From assembly GCA_035629175.1 (NCBI GenBank), contig DASPIL010000067.1, positions 1 through 64,000 of the forward strand: DNA of 64,000 nt, in the 5' to 3' direction. How positions within the stretch are numbered: position 1 is the first letter of the stretch; every line of letters begins with the position of its first letter. The position numbers and the translations under genes were made by a program. The notes beneath the pieces are model-generated. The model did not search any database. It was not told the DNA's origin and saw nothing but the letters and a program-made list of their open reading frames with translations. This stretch comes from Verrucomicrobiia bacterium (GTDB lineage: Bacteria; Verrucomicrobiota; Verrucomicrobiia; Limisphaerales; DASXHY01). Of the stretch, positions 1 to 8,952 are shown in pieces.

Positions 1-585
1 CCGAGTGACATTCTTGATGATCCCGGCGTCCACCCAGGCTTTGAATTGAAAGTAGTTCGCCTCCGAGTGCCCCTGGTTTCCCATCTGGGCAGCCACCTTG
101 TATTTCTTTTCCGCCTGCATCATCAGCTCCGTCTGGCGGAATGAATGCGCCATGGGCTTTTCGCAGTAAACGTGCTTGCCCTGCGACATCGCGAGCATGG
201 CAATGGGGAAATGGGAGAAGTCCGGAGTCGCGACGCTGACCGCATCGAAACGGTTGCCCATCTTGTCGAACATCTCGCGAAAATCCTTGAAGCGGGGAAC
301 GTCGGGGAACTGCTTCAGAATGGCGGCGGTATGCGGGGCTCCCATGTCGACATCGCAGAGCGCGACGATGTTTGCGTGTCCAGTGGCGAATAGCGCCTTG
401 ATCACTTCCGCGCCGCGGTTGCCGATGCCACAGCAGGCAAGGTTCACGCGCTCGTTCGCGGAGACTGCGTCTGCGGCCCACGTGAGGCGCGGCGCAATGA
501 GCGAGAACGCACCCGCGCTGAGACATCCCTTGAGAAAGGAGCGGCGCGGAATATCCCGGCCGGCGATTCGTTTGTTCTTCTTCAT
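1..585 (-). CDS. Gfo/Idh/MocA family oxidoreductase, Tat-exported (N-terminal 195 residues only)
   Basis: Partial gene, cut by the window edge. Translating the minus strand from the ATG at 585 gives a twin-arginine signal (RRSFLKG at residues 14-20) and then a Rossmann-type start, with the family motifs CCGIGNRG, ALCDVD and YCEKPMA all visible. Proteins of this family are NAD(P)-dependent and oxidise or reduce sugars and inositols. The Tat signal implies export as a folded, cofactor-loaded protein. It lies 18 bases downstream of the double DUF1080 gene on the same strand, so the two are probably co-transcribed. Oxidation to a 3-keto sugar followed by cleavage by the DUF1080 protein is a reasonable inferred pathway. 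The substrate cannot be read from the sequence. Confidence 0.9.
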   Translation of the reverse strand, partial: MKKNKRIAGRDIPRRSFLKGCLSAGAFSLIAPRLTWAADAVSANERVNLACCGIGNRGAEVIKALFATGHANIVALCDVDMGAPHTAAILKQFPDVPRFKDFREMFDKMGNRFDAVSVATPDFSHFPIAMLAMSQGKHVYCEKPMAHSFRQTELMMQAEKKYKVAAQMGNQGHSEANYFQFKAWVDAGIIKNVTR

Positions 586-603
586 AGATTGGTGAGAGTT
601 GAG

Positions 604-2043
604 TTACTTCACTGGCTGGCCACGAAGCTTGATGTTCCGGAACGACACGCGGTTGCCATGATCCTGGAGGAGGATATGCCCGTCAGGCCACTCTCCGAAT
701 CCCGGGATGGTCTTGTATTTGCTCTGCTCGACTAGCTTGCGAAACTCAGGTGTGCCCCGGTCCAGTTCGAGAACTTTCGTGCCGTTCAGCCAATGTTCAA
801 CGTGATTTCCCTTTACCACGATGCGGGCTGTGTTCCAGCTTCCGACTCCGCCGAATTCCTTGTCCGCTGAGGCGGTTTTCAGGTCGTAAAGAGAGGCCAG
901 CGTCCGATTGCCGTCACGGCCCTGTTTGGCATCGGGGTGCTGTTCGTCATCCAGAATCTGGTATTCCAGGCCGATTGCGGATCCCGTCGCGGATTTGGCG
1001 CCCGTGCCCGTGATGGGATCGAGGTTCGGCTGGCAGAAATATTTGATGCCGCTGTTTGCACCAGGCGTGATGCGAAAATCCACCTTCAATTCAAAATCGG
1101 AATAACGATCGCGCGTGACGATATCGCCGCCGCTGACGGACTCGCCTCCACCGCTTTCGAGGACTGTCAGGATGCCGTCGCGAATTTCCCACCCTTTGGC
1201 GGGGAACGTCTCACGTTTGGCTGCGCGCCAGCCGTCGGCGGTTTTGCCGTCCCACAACAGCCGCCAGCCGTCGCGCTTCTCCGCCTGGCTCAACTCGTTC
1301 ATCGCAGCTGACTTCGCCTCACTCTGGGAAGGTTCCAACGCCTTGAGTCGCACATTCTTGAATCGGACTTCCAGACCTGCGTTTGTCGGGTTGTTCGCAA
1401 CGCTATGGACCTGGAGGGCGATGAAGCCTTTGGGCGTGACAAAGTCCTCGATCTCGCTGCGCAATTCGTTGTTCAGGTAAGTTTTGATCGACGGGCCGTT
1501 GGCGACGATGCGCATGGTATTCCAGTCGTTAGGGCGAAACAGCTTAAGCCCTTGCAGGCTGAACTCATTGCTTCGGCCGCCATGGCTGCCGGGAAAGAGC
1601 CACAGCCGCCGCGATTCGTCATAGATGCCGGCGGTCCACGCCCGTTTTCGGTTCATGTCCGGATCGATCTCGCACTGGTAACCGTGCACACGGCCTGCGG
1701 GGATGCGGATGGTGCGGCCGTTGAATTCCAATTGCTTTTCCTCATTGAACGCTTCGCTGCGGAACTGCACGCCGGAGTTCAGGCGCGGGTCCACTTTGAA
1801 GTCCATTTCAAAGATAAAGTTGTCGTAATCCTTTTCCGTGCAGAGAAAGCTGTTTGGCGACTGGAGAACGGTGCGGCCGACGATACAGCCATCCTCCACG
1901 GTGTAGAGCGCCTTCCCGCCTTTCTGGGTCCAGCCTGAGAGGTCGCGACCATTGAATAGTTGAACCCAGCCAGCATCCTGAGCGGTTGTGGTGCAGCCAG
2001 TGAAGAGCGCGAGCGCCAGCAAAGCGATTCCAGATTTCAGCAT
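604..2043 (-). CDS. Lipoprotein with two DUF1080 (3-keto-disaccharide hydrolase) domains
   Basis: The 479-residue product begins with a lipoprotein signal (lipobox LFTG before Cys16), so it should be anchored in a membrane. Two tandem copies of the PF06439 fold follow. The first starts at WVQLFNGRDLSGW near residue 26 and the second at WRLLWDGKTADGW near residue 259. Each copy carries the family hallmarks of an opening WxxLFxGKDLxGW-type strand, a NSGVQF or NSGIKYF segment and a closing VxFRNIKL strand. Family members cleave 3-keto glycosides or act as concanavalin-like sugar-binding folds. Most family members have one domain, so the duplication is notable. It is upstream of the Tat-exported oxidoreductase in the same probable operon. 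Confidence 0.9.
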   Translation of the reverse strand: MLKSGIALLALALFTGCTTTAQDAGWVQLFNGRDLSGWTQKGGKALYTVEDGCIVGRTVLQSPNSFLCTEKDYDNFIFEMDFKVDPRLNSGVQFRSEAFNEEKQLEFNGRTIRIPAGRVHGYQCEIDPDMNRKRAWTAGIYDESRRLWLFPGSHGGRSNEFSLQGLKLFRPNDWNTMRIVANGPSIKTYLNNELRSEIEDFVTPKGFIALQVHSVANNPTNAGLEVRFKNVRLKALEPSQSEAKSAAMNELSQAEKRDGWRLLWDGKTADGWRAAKRETFPAKGWEIRDGILTVLESGGGESVSGGDIVTRDRYSDFELKVDFRITPGANSGIKYFCQPNLDPITGTGAKSATGSAIGLEYQILDDEQHPDAKQGRDGNRTLASLYDLKTASADKEFGGVGSWNTARIVVKGNHVEHWLNGTKVLELDRGTPEFRKLVEQSKYKTIPGFGEWPDGHILLQDHGNRVSFRNIKLRGQPVK

Positions 2044-2279
2044 AGTTATTGGCAGTCAGCCTGTTCCGAGAACGGACGTTGGTCAACCTGTTCTTGTTAC
2101 ACGGATAGCCGTCGGCGGATCAAACGTTTGTCTTACCGACCGGCGCGCGATCAAGCCAAACGGCGCAGGTATCAACCCCATTCACAGTCGGGGCTTTCGG
2201 TTTAATGTGCTCGCCCGATGGCAAAAATCCCGCAAGGTGCCTGACCTTTCTGGCATCGCCATTTTCTTGAAAGGCGACC

Positions 2280-2765
2280 ATGAAATCCTCCCGCTTCATG
2301 CTGTTGCCGGCTTGCATGTTCTGCCTCGCAGGCCAGGCGCAGCCAGCCAACGACCGTTGCGACGGCGCAGCCGCGATGACCCTCAACGTCGCCTATTCAC
2401 AGAACACTTTGCTCGCAACATCTGCTGGCGATCCGTCAAATGTCTGCACGGGTCCGTTTGGAAAGGGCGTCTGGTATTCGATGCAACCACCGCAGTACGG
2501 CACCGTGACGATCAGTTCGTGCGGCAGCGACTTCAATACTGCCATTGAGGTGTATTCGTCGGCTGGCGGAAATTGTGACACCAAGGTGTTCCGCACGTGC
2601 GGCGACAATGTGGGCCCGGCCTGCGATTCTGATCAGGCGAGCGTGAGTTTTGAGGGTTTTCCGTCGGTGAAGTACTTCATCGTCGTTGGGGGACGGGGGG
2701 GGATCGGCAGGGAATTTGAAGTTGGTCGCGACAATGGCCACTCCCCAGAACGACCAGTGCAGTGA
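2280..2765 (+). CDS. 5' part of a split secreted repeat protein (signal peptide and first repeat)
   Basis: ATG at 2280 follows a GAAAGGCG ribosome-binding sequence and opens a signal peptide (MKSSRFMLLPACMFCLAGQA). The first copy of the Cys-containing repeat follows (PANDRC, GKGVWYSM, SCGSDF, YFIVVGG). The frame leaves the repeat at the G8 tract at 2695-2702 and ends at 2765 in unrelated residues. Removing one G from the tract joins this frame to the long downstream frame as GGRGGSAGNLKLVATM, which matches the linker seen between all the other repeats. The real gene is therefore most likely 2280-6036, interrupted by a one-base insertion that is genuine, phase-variable or a sequencing error. 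Confidence 0.75.
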   Translation: MKSSRFMLLPACMFCLAGQAQPANDRCDGAAAMTLNVAYSQNTLLATSAGDPSNVCTGPFGKGVWYSMQPPQYGTVTISSCGSDFNTAIEVYSSAGGNCDTKVFRTCGDNVGPACDSDQASVSFEGFPSVKYFIVVGGRGGIGREFEVGRDNGHSPERPVQ

Positions 2766-5700
2766 TGCCATTCCACTGATTCCTGACGTTCCATATGTGA
2801 TGGACACGCGTAACGCAAGTTCCACGAATGATCCAATCCCTTGGTGCTTTTCGTCGGCGGGCAAGGGGGTGTGGTTCAGTTTCACTTCCACAAACACAGG
2901 GCCTCTGACGCTTACCACTTATGGAAGTGATTTCCCCGCGTCCATTCAGCTTGTTGCCGGGAACTGCAGCAACGTGTTCTCCTTTCAATGCTCGAGTTCC
3001 GGGAAGCTGCAGTTTATCGGAACGAACGGTGTTGCTTACCGTTTTCTGGTTGGCGCCAGCACGGGGATGGGAGGGACGCTTTCAGTTTTATTGGAACAAG
3101 GATCTGCGCCCAACGATTCCTGTTTCGATGCCATCCCCCTCATCAGCGGCGTTCCCCATTCAAATCGGATCTCGAAATCCACATCGGACGACGACCCGCA
3201 AGTCGGCTGCTTTCGGCACGTGCCGGACCTTGGAAATGGTGTCTGGTATAGGTTCACTCCTTCCAGCAATGGCATTGTGCACGTCACGACCTGCGGCAGC
3301 GATTTTCCCACCACGCTGCGGGTATATCGCGGCAGCTGCCAATCCCTCACCACATTTGTTGATGCCTGCGATGATGGCAGCCCCTCCGTGTGCGAGAGCA
3401 ATCGGGCATCGGTAGTGTATTCGGCCGATGCAGGAGCGACGTATTATATCCTGGCTGATGGATTGACGCCGGGAGGCAACTTAAGAATCGAAGCGACACT
3501 CCTTCCGTCATTGAACGACCATTGCGATGCGGCTGTTGCAATGATCGAAGGGGCGGTTTACACCCGAAATACCTTTTTGGCGACCTCGGCAGGCGACTCC
3601 AATGTTTACTGCGGGGGACAGTTCACGTTTCCCAAATCGGTCTGGTACAGCTTCACTCCGCCATCAAACGGAGTTGTGAGTGTCTCGACCTGCGGCAGTG
3701 ATTTCGCGCCCGTGATGCAGATCTACACAGGGCAGTGCGATTCGCTGGAGCGAATGGACGACGGGTGCAGTGAATATGCTTCGCCGAACTGCGGCACGAA
3801 TGGCCGCACGCTCGCGTTTTGGGGCGAGGCGGGTGTCACATACCGATTCATGGTTGGAGGCGGACCGGGCAGCCTGCAGATCCGGGCGACACTGTCGCCA
3901 CCGTTGAACAATGACGAATGTTCCGGCGCAATCCCGCTGACTGCAGGCGTGCCAGCACTGCAAAACACTCTTCTCGCGACAGGCGGCGGGCCGCTGCTGG
4001 ACGGGTGCCACGTGGTGCACGACAAGGACGTTTGGTATTCCTTCACGCCAGAGATGAACGGAGTGGTGTCAATCACCACATGCGAGAGCGACTTCGCAAC
4101 ATCCATGGCCGTGTATATCGGAAGCTGCAACACGCTTTCCCTCGTGCAGGACGGGTGTAATTCCGGCTATGGCCCGTTTTGCGAGGAAAGAGCGAGCGTT
4201 GTGTTTTTGGCAGCGGCCGGCACGCGTTACTTGATTCGGGTGGGCGCGTATCTCGGATCGTCGGGCAACCTGAGCATCAAGGCGAGCGTGTCTCCGCAGT
4301 TGCCGAACGACACGTGTGCCGGGGCTGTTTCATTGCAGGACGGCGTTCTGCATCGCTTCAACACCGCGCATGCCACTCGCGATGGCGATATCGGCGACTG
4401 CAATGATTATCAAGGCCTGAAGGCAACGTGGTATCGGTTTACGCCATTAATCAACGACAGGGTCACGATTGCAACGTTCGGCAGTGATTCAAGCCGCGCC
4501 ATTCGAGTGTTTAACGGAAGCTGCGGGGAGTGGGGGCAATCGCTGGGTTGTTCCAATGATGTGATCAGCTTTGCTGGAACCGCGGGCGAAACCTATTGGG
4601 TGCAAATGGGCGGTTTAATGGGGACTAACCTTGCAGTGCGAGCATGGGTGCGGCGTCCACCCAACGAATACTGTTTCGGCGCAACACCGCTCGCGCATGG
4701 GGTTTCGTACACGAATGACACAACCTACGCGACTGGCGACGCAGAACTGGTCGCAGTCTGTGATCCGACTGCGACGAAAGCAGTCTGGTACAGCTTCGTT
4801 CCGGGCGGCGACGCCACCTTCACGTTGGAGACGTGCGGGAGCGATTTCGAAACAGTGCTGCAGGTCTATGCAGGAGATTGTTCGTCGCCGATTCCCCTTG
4901 CATGCAGTTTTACGAACGGGCCGGCGTGCGGATCCAACCGGGCGTCGCTCTCATTTGCGGGAAAAGCGGGGACGAACTATTTCATTCGTGCTGCGGGGCG
5001 GAATGGCGGTTTTGGAAAACTGAGCCTGCGACTGATCGCGCCAGCGCCTGTCGCGGACCTCTGCGCAGATGCCGTCGAAATGTCGGAAGGGGTCGTTTAC
5101 ACCAACAACACGGCCTTCGCGACGGCTGCGGGAGAGGAGTCCTTGCTGATCTGTAATCAGTCGCAGCGGGAAATGATTTGGTATCGCTTCACGCCCGGGA
5201 AAAGCGGCGTGGTAACGCTCAGCACATGCGGGAGCGATTTCAAAACGGCGCTTGCGGTTTTTGCGGGACAATGCGGAACGCTGAGAGTCCTCACCTGCGC
5301 AATCGGACCAGGACCCGCCTGCACGTCAGATCAAACGAGTTTGCAATTCATTGCTTCTGCTGGAGAGACGTATTGGGTCGGGGTAGGCGGTGCGGCGGGC
5401 GCCTACGGGAATGTCCGGCTCGCCGCCACGATGCAGCCTCCGCCTAATGATCAATGCAGTGGCGCGATTCCATTGGAGCCAGGTATCGAATATTCCGTTT
5501 ATACGGCGAACGCCACGGACACGAACGAGCCTGTTCCAGAATGCCAGCCCAATTTCGGCCGGGGCTTGTGGTATTCTTTTACACCATTCGTGGACGGGCT
5601 GGTTCATGTCACGACTTGCGCGAGCGACATGGACACAGCGTTGCAGGTGTTCACCGGGAGTTGCGCCTCGCTTGTGCCGGTCACGGGCGGCTGTAATGAC

Positions 5701-5838
5701 GACAACGGCCCTGGCTGCGAGTCGCTGGCGGCCAGTGTGACGTTTCCGGGAACTGCGAACGTCACCTATCGTATTCTCGCCGGCAGCTTCATGGGCGTGC
5801 CTGGAAATCTGCGTTTGAAGGCAACGGTCATTCCGAAG
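2340..5838 (+). repeat. Nine tandem coding repeats of about 130 codons
   Basis: The units are spaced roughly 355-400 bases apart and share the NDxC, VWYSFTP, TCGSDF and C-x-S-x-A-S-V landmarks. Their DNA has diverged strongly and only the protein pattern is kept, so the array is old rather than a recent duplication. The sixth unit, starting near 4297, is the most degenerate and has lost some of the Cys positions. Confidence 0.85.
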
Positions 5839-6036
5839 GTCAGCGCGGCGATCGTGGGCAATCACGTGGTGCTCAAATGGCCCGCCAATTCGGGCGGCTC
5901 GGTCCTCGAGTCGACCACAAACCTCTTGCCGCCGCGGGTGTGGAGCGTGGTGCCGGGATTGCAAATTCTTGGTCCGAACGTTGTCGTCACAAACCTGATG
6001 GATGTTCCGTCGCGTTTCTATCGATTGAAACAGTGA
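2686..6036 (+). CDS. Large extracellular protein of tandem ~130-residue Cys repeats (main part)
   Basis: This frame encodes eight more copies of the repeat begun at 2280. Each copy opens with a PxNDxC/AIPL segment, continues with KGVWYSFTP and a VTTCGSDF strand, then YxGxC and a closing ACxSxxASV...YxxxVGG strand. Copies start near 2731, 3107, 3508, 3897, 4297, 4651, 5044 and 5440. The last ~65 residues (VLKWPANSGG...SRFYRLKQ) resemble the C-terminal region common on verrucomicrobial secreted proteins. The apparent start at 2686 lies inside the first repeat and has no signal peptide, so it is not a true start. Conserved Cys pairs suggest disulfide-stabilised beta domains outside the cytoplasm. 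I do not recognise the exact family, and an adhesin or surface role is only an inference. Confidence 0.85.
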   Translation: MGDGGGSAGNLKLVATMATPQNDQCSDAIPLIPDVPYVMDTRNASSTNDPIPWCFSSAGKGVWFSFTSTNTGPLTLTTYGSDFPASIQLVAGNCSNVFSFQCSSSGKLQFIGTNGVAYRFLVGASTGMGGTLSVLLEQGSAPNDSCFDAIPLISGVPHSNRISKSTSDDDPQVGCFRHVPDLGNGVWYRFTPSSNGIVHVTTCGSDFPTTLRVYRGSCQSLTTFVDACDDGSPSVCESNRASVVYSADAGATYYILADGLTPGGNLRIEATLLPSLNDHCDAAVAMIEGAVYTRNTFLATSAGDSNVYCGGQFTFPKSVWYSFTPPSNGVVSVSTCGSDFAPVMQIYTGQCDSLERMDDGCSEYASPNCGTNGRTLAFWGEAGVTYRFMVGGGPGSLQIRATLSPPLNNDECSGAIPLTAGVPALQNTLLATGGGPLLDGCHVVHDKDVWYSFTPEMNGVVSITTCESDFATSMAVYIGSCNTLSLVQDGCNSGYGPFCEERASVVFLAAAGTRYLIRVGAYLGSSGNLSIKASVSPQLPNDTCAGAVSLQDGVLHRFNTAHATRDGDIGDCNDYQGLKATWYRFTPLINDRVTIATFGSDSSRAIRVFNGSCGEWGQSLGCSNDVISFAGTAGETYWVQMGGLMGTNLAVRAWVRRPPNEYCFGATPLAHGVSYTNDTTYATGDAELVAVCDPTATKAVWYSFVPGGDATFTLETCGSDFETVLQVYAGDCSSPIPLACSFTNGPACGSNRASLSFAGKAGTNYFIRAAGRNGGFGKLSLRLIAPAPVADLCADAVEMSEGVVYTNNTAFATAAGEESLLICNQSQREMIWYRFTPGKSGVVTLSTCGSDFKTALAVFAGQCGTLRVLTCAIGPGPACTSDQTSLQFIASAGETYWVGVGGAAGAYGNVRLAATMQPPPNDQCSGAIPLEPGIEYSVYTANATDTNEPVPECQPNFGRGLWYSFTPFVDGLVHVTTCASDMDTALQVFTGSCASLVPVTGGCNDDNGPGCESLAASVTFPGTANVTYRILAGSFMGVPGNLRLKATVIPKVSAAIVGNHVVLKWPANSGGSVLESTTNLLPPRVWSVVPGLQILGPNVVVTNLMDVPSRFYRLKQ
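2695..2702 (+). repeat. G8 mononucleotide tract causing a frameshift
   Basis: Eight consecutive G follow an earlier G5 run at 2688-2692. With seven G the reading frame would be continuous from 2280 to 6036. With eight it shifts into the frame that stops at 2765. Confidence 0.9.
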
Positions 6037-6058
6037 CAACAATCGGCCTCGGTTGTCA
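6034..6058 (+). terminator. Weak hairpin after the repeat protein
   Basis: A seven-base inverted repeat (TGACAAC/GTTGTCA) includes the stop codon of the repeat protein and is followed by only three T. It could act as a weak terminator or an mRNA 3' stabiliser. Confidence 0.3.
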
Positions 6059-6095
6059 TTTGAAACACGTTGCGATTCCTGCCACAGTTGCGCCC

Positions 6096-7013
6096 ATGAA
6101 AACCGCGACAATTCCTGCCTTGCTCGCACTGCAAACAGCCCTGACGTTTTCCCTCATGGCACAGAGCGCAAACGACGAGTCCTCCGTCATAGCCCCGGGC
6201 GCGAAACTGGAGAAGCTCGCGGCAGGTTTTGAATTCACGGAAGGGCCCACCTCCGACAAGGCCGGCAACGTGTTCTTCACGGACCAGCCGAACAACCGGA
6301 TCATGAAGTGGAGCATCGAGGGGAAGTTGTCCGAATTCATGAAGCCTGCGGGACGCGCAAATGGAATGTTTTTCAGCAAGACAGGCGACTTGCTCGCGTG
6401 CGCCGATGAAAAAACGGAACTCTGGTCCATTTCACCCGAAGGGAAGCACACAGTTTTGGCAAAGGAATATCAAGGCAAGGCGCTGAACGGACCGAACGAC
6501 GTCTGGGAACGTCCCGACGGCGCCCTGTATTTTACCGATCCGTTTTACAAGCGTTCCTGGTGGGACTACAACGATGCGCCGCAAGGAACGCAGCAGGTGT
6601 TTTTTCTGAGCGCAGACCGCAAGACGCTCAAGCGGGTGACGTCAGATCTGTCTCAACCCAACGGGATCATCGGCGCGCCCGATGGAAAGACACTCTTTGT
6701 TGCAGACATCCGCGCGCGCAAGACATGGGCCTATGACATCCAGTCGGACGGCGAATTGAGCAACAAACGTCTTCGATGCGAAATGGGATCCGACGGAATG
6801 ACACTCGATACGGAAGGCAACTTGTACCTGACGGGCCGTGGCGTCATTGTATTCGACAGGGAAGGGAAGCAGGTCGAGCGAATCGATGTCCCTGAGCCGT
6901 GGACCGCAAACGTGAGCTTTGGTGGAACAGATCACCAGACATTGTTCATCACCGCGAGCAAGGGATTTTATTCGATTCGATTGAACCACAAGGGAGCCAA
7001 CGCGTCGAAGTGA
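6096..7013 (+). CDS. Secreted SMP-30/gluconolactonase-like protein
   Basis: A 305-residue protein starting at the ATG at 6096. The frame extends further upstream, but only this ATG gives a signal peptide (MKTATIPALLALQTALTFSLMAQ). The SMP-30/gluconolactonase/LRE beta-propeller pattern is clear: EFTEGPTSDKAGNVFFTD with the metal-ligand Glu, then LNGPNDVW, YFTDPFY, QPNGI and the C-terminal SDGMTLDTEGNLYLTG segment with its Asp ligand. Such enzymes open sugar lactones using a divalent metal. In this neighbourhood it may hydrolyse lactones made by the nearby sugar oxidoreductase, which is inference. It is followed 9 bases later by argB. Confidence 0.9.
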   Translation: MKTATIPALLALQTALTFSLMAQSANDESSVIAPGAKLEKLAAGFEFTEGPTSDKAGNVFFTDQPNNRIMKWSIEGKLSEFMKPAGRANGMFFSKTGDLLACADEKTELWSISPEGKHTVLAKEYQGKALNGPNDVWERPDGALYFTDPFYKRSWWDYNDAPQGTQQVFFLSADRKTLKRVTSDLSQPNGIIGAPDGKTLFVADIRARKTWAYDIQSDGELSNKRLRCEMGSDGMTLDTEGNLYLTGRGVIVFDREGKQVERIDVPEPWTANVSFGGTDHQTLFITASKGFYSIRLNHKGANASK

Positions 7014-7022
7014 CCCTGTAAC

Positions 7023-7904
7023 ATGCAAGACCTGATCGCAAAGGCGGCGACGCTCATGGAAGCGTTGCCATACATCCAGAAATTCAACGGCGCCACGTTC
7101 GTGGTGAAATACGGGGGTTCATTCATGGACTCTCCCGATGCTGCCGTACGGGATCGCGTCGCACGGGACATCGTCTTTCTTGAAGCGGTGGAGATCAACC
7201 CGGTGGTGGTGCATGGCGGCGGAAAGGCCATTACGCGCGCCATGGAAAAGGCGGGGCTGCAGGCGAACTTCATCCAGGGGCAGCGCGTCACCGATGAAGC
7301 CACTGTGCGGATTGTTGATCACGTTCTTTCCCGCGAAATCAATCCCGAGGTGGTTTCCACGATCAATTCGCTTCAAAGCGTTGCGCGAGGTTTTGCAGGT
7401 CCCGAAATTTTTCGATGCCGCAAGCTCTGGCTCGACGACAAGGATCATCCCGGACAGAAACTCGACATCGGTTATGTTGGCGAGGTGATCGGCGTCAACA
7501 CAGCGCCGTTGCTGGAATGCATTGCCAATGGCATCACGCCCGTGATCAGCCCGACGGCGCTTGGTGAGGATGGAAAAATCTACAATTGCAACGCCGATGT
7601 CGCAGCCGCCCAGGTGGCGCTCGCGCTGAAGGCGAAACGGCTGGTGTTCATGAGCGACGTTCCAGGGTTGCTCCGTGATCCGCGCAATCCCGACTCCGTC
7701 ATTCCGCATCTCAAGTCAGCCGAAGTCGCGGAACTGAAGCGCGCCGGGATCGTTGACAAGGGCATGATCCCGAAGGTGGACAGCGCGGTGGCGGCGCTTA
7801 CTGCCGGGGTGGAAAAGGTCTCGTTTGTCGACGGCCGCGTGCCGCACTCCGTCCTCATGGAGATCTTCACGGACGAGGGAGTCGGCACGGAGGTCGTGCT
7901 CTGA
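7023..7904 (+). CDS. argB: Acetylglutamate kinase
   Basis: The 293-residue product matches ArgB at full length. It has the N-terminal VVKYGGSFMD glycine loop, VVVHGGGKAI for substrate binding, and a C-terminal GMIPKVDSAVAAL segment. The enzyme phosphorylates N-acetylglutamate in the second step of arginine synthesis. The Arg-sensing N-terminal extension (MQDLIAKAATLMEALPYI) resembles that of arginine-inhibited ArgB enzymes, so feedback inhibition by arginine is likely. No other arg gene is adjacent. The gene converges on the DUF1080 gene at 7922. Confidence 0.97.
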   Translation: MQDLIAKAATLMEALPYIQKFNGATFVVKYGGSFMDSPDAAVRDRVARDIVFLEAVEINPVVVHGGGKAITRAMEKAGLQANFIQGQRVTDEATVRIVDHVLSREINPEVVSTINSLQSVARGFAGPEIFRCRKLWLDDKDHPGQKLDIGYVGEVIGVNTAPLLECIANGITPVISPTALGEDGKIYNCNADVAAAQVALALKAKRLVFMSDVPGLLRDPRNPDSVIPHLKSAEVAELKRAGIVDKGMIPKVDSAVAALTAGVEKVSFVDGRVPHSVLMEIFTDEGVGTEVVL

Positions 7905-7921
7905 CGGGATGCCGGAAAAAA

Positions 7922-8710
7922 CTAGTCGAGCTTTAGGAGTTCGATCTTACGAAATTCGGTGGGATGCGTTTCCGCCTGGATGGCGATGTAACCGCTATTG
8001 AGCATCTTGGGAGTTCCCTTCTCCAGCAGCTTTTTTGAGTGCGCGTCGTTGGTGTCCAGCTGTGGCTCGCTGTAACTCATCACAGCTTCACCGTCGATCA
8101 GATGGCGGATTTTATCGGCACGCACTTCGATTTCGACGGTGACCCACTGATCGCCGTCGTAGGTTTTGGATTTCGAATTCGTGCAATGCGTCGTGATCAG
8201 TTTCCCGTCCATGACGACGTGTGTGCCCGGCGTGCAGAGATTTGCGGTCGATCGCGGGGTGCCGGTGCCGCCCAGGAACTGAACTTCAAGCGAAGTGGGA
8301 AATTCCTGGTTCAACTCCATGCTGTCGGCAGGCTCGGAATGAATCATCACGCCATTGTTGCGGAACGCCCAGCTGGCGCCGCCGCTGCTTTGGTCCCCGA
8401 CGAATCGGTATTCGACGCGCAGCCGATAATTCGAAAGCTTCTCCTTCCAGAACAGGTGACCGAACTCTCCCGCAAAACGCGCGTATTCGCTGTAACTCAC
8501 TTTCAGAACCCCGTCCTCTACACGAAATGTGTTCTTATAATTTTCGCCCGGCGGATTGCCTTTGAACTTCGGCGTCCAGCCGCTCAGATCCTTGCCGTTG
8601 AACAGCGGTATCCAATTCTCGGCAGCTGAAACGGATGACGCCGCGCAGAGCACCAGCGCAATGCATCCGGGAATTGCGTTGCAGATGTAACGAGTCATGA
8701 GGTTTTGCAT
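7922..8710 (-). CDS. Secreted single-domain DUF1080 (3-keto-disaccharide hydrolase) protein
   Basis: A 262-residue protein with a signal peptide (hydrophobic CIALVLCAASSVSAA) followed by one PF06439 domain from WIPLFNGKDLSGW near residue 33 to the closing EFRKIELLKLD. The family segments YRFVGDQSSGGASWAFRNNG and GYIAIQAETHPTEFRKI are present. It is a single copy, unlike the double-domain lipoprotein at 604-2043, and it has no Cys lipobox, so it is probably periplasmic. Two in-frame ATG codons (8710 and 8698) are possible starts. Neither has a convincing ribosome-binding site. Confidence 0.9.
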   Translation of the reverse strand: MQNLMTRYICNAIPGCIALVLCAASSVSAAENWIPLFNGKDLSGWTPKFKGNPPGENYKNTFRVEDGVLKVSYSEYARFAGEFGHLFWKEKLSNYRLRVEYRFVGDQSSGGASWAFRNNGVMIHSEPADSMELNQEFPTSLEVQFLGGTGTPRSTANLCTPGTHVVMDGKLITTHCTNSKSKTYDGDQWVTVEIEVRADKIRHLIDGEAVMSYSEPQLDTNDAHSKKLLEKGTPKMLNSGYIAIQAETHPTEFRKIELLKLD

Positions 8711-8952
8711 AACGGGGATTTGAGTTGAGCGAACACTGCCCCGAACGTGTACGTGTGGTCAAGCGCTCATTCCCGGAAGGCAATGGAGCGTCGACGGAGC
8801 ACCCGCTTAACGCTCAACTTCGCCGGCGCCGGCTCAATTGGCGCAGCGCTGGTTCTCCATGGCTTTGCTTTTGGGCGCGATCGGACCTTCGATCATCGCA
8901 AGCCGAATGCAAGTCGGCGCTTCGATTCAGCACGTTCCCCGCTCAGCCGAAT

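Noticed and set aside
5326-6129. 267-codon minus-strand frame opposite the repeat protein's 3' end
   Set aside because: It spans the repeats and the SMP-30 start region and shows low-complexity Arg-rich translation typical of a shadow frame.
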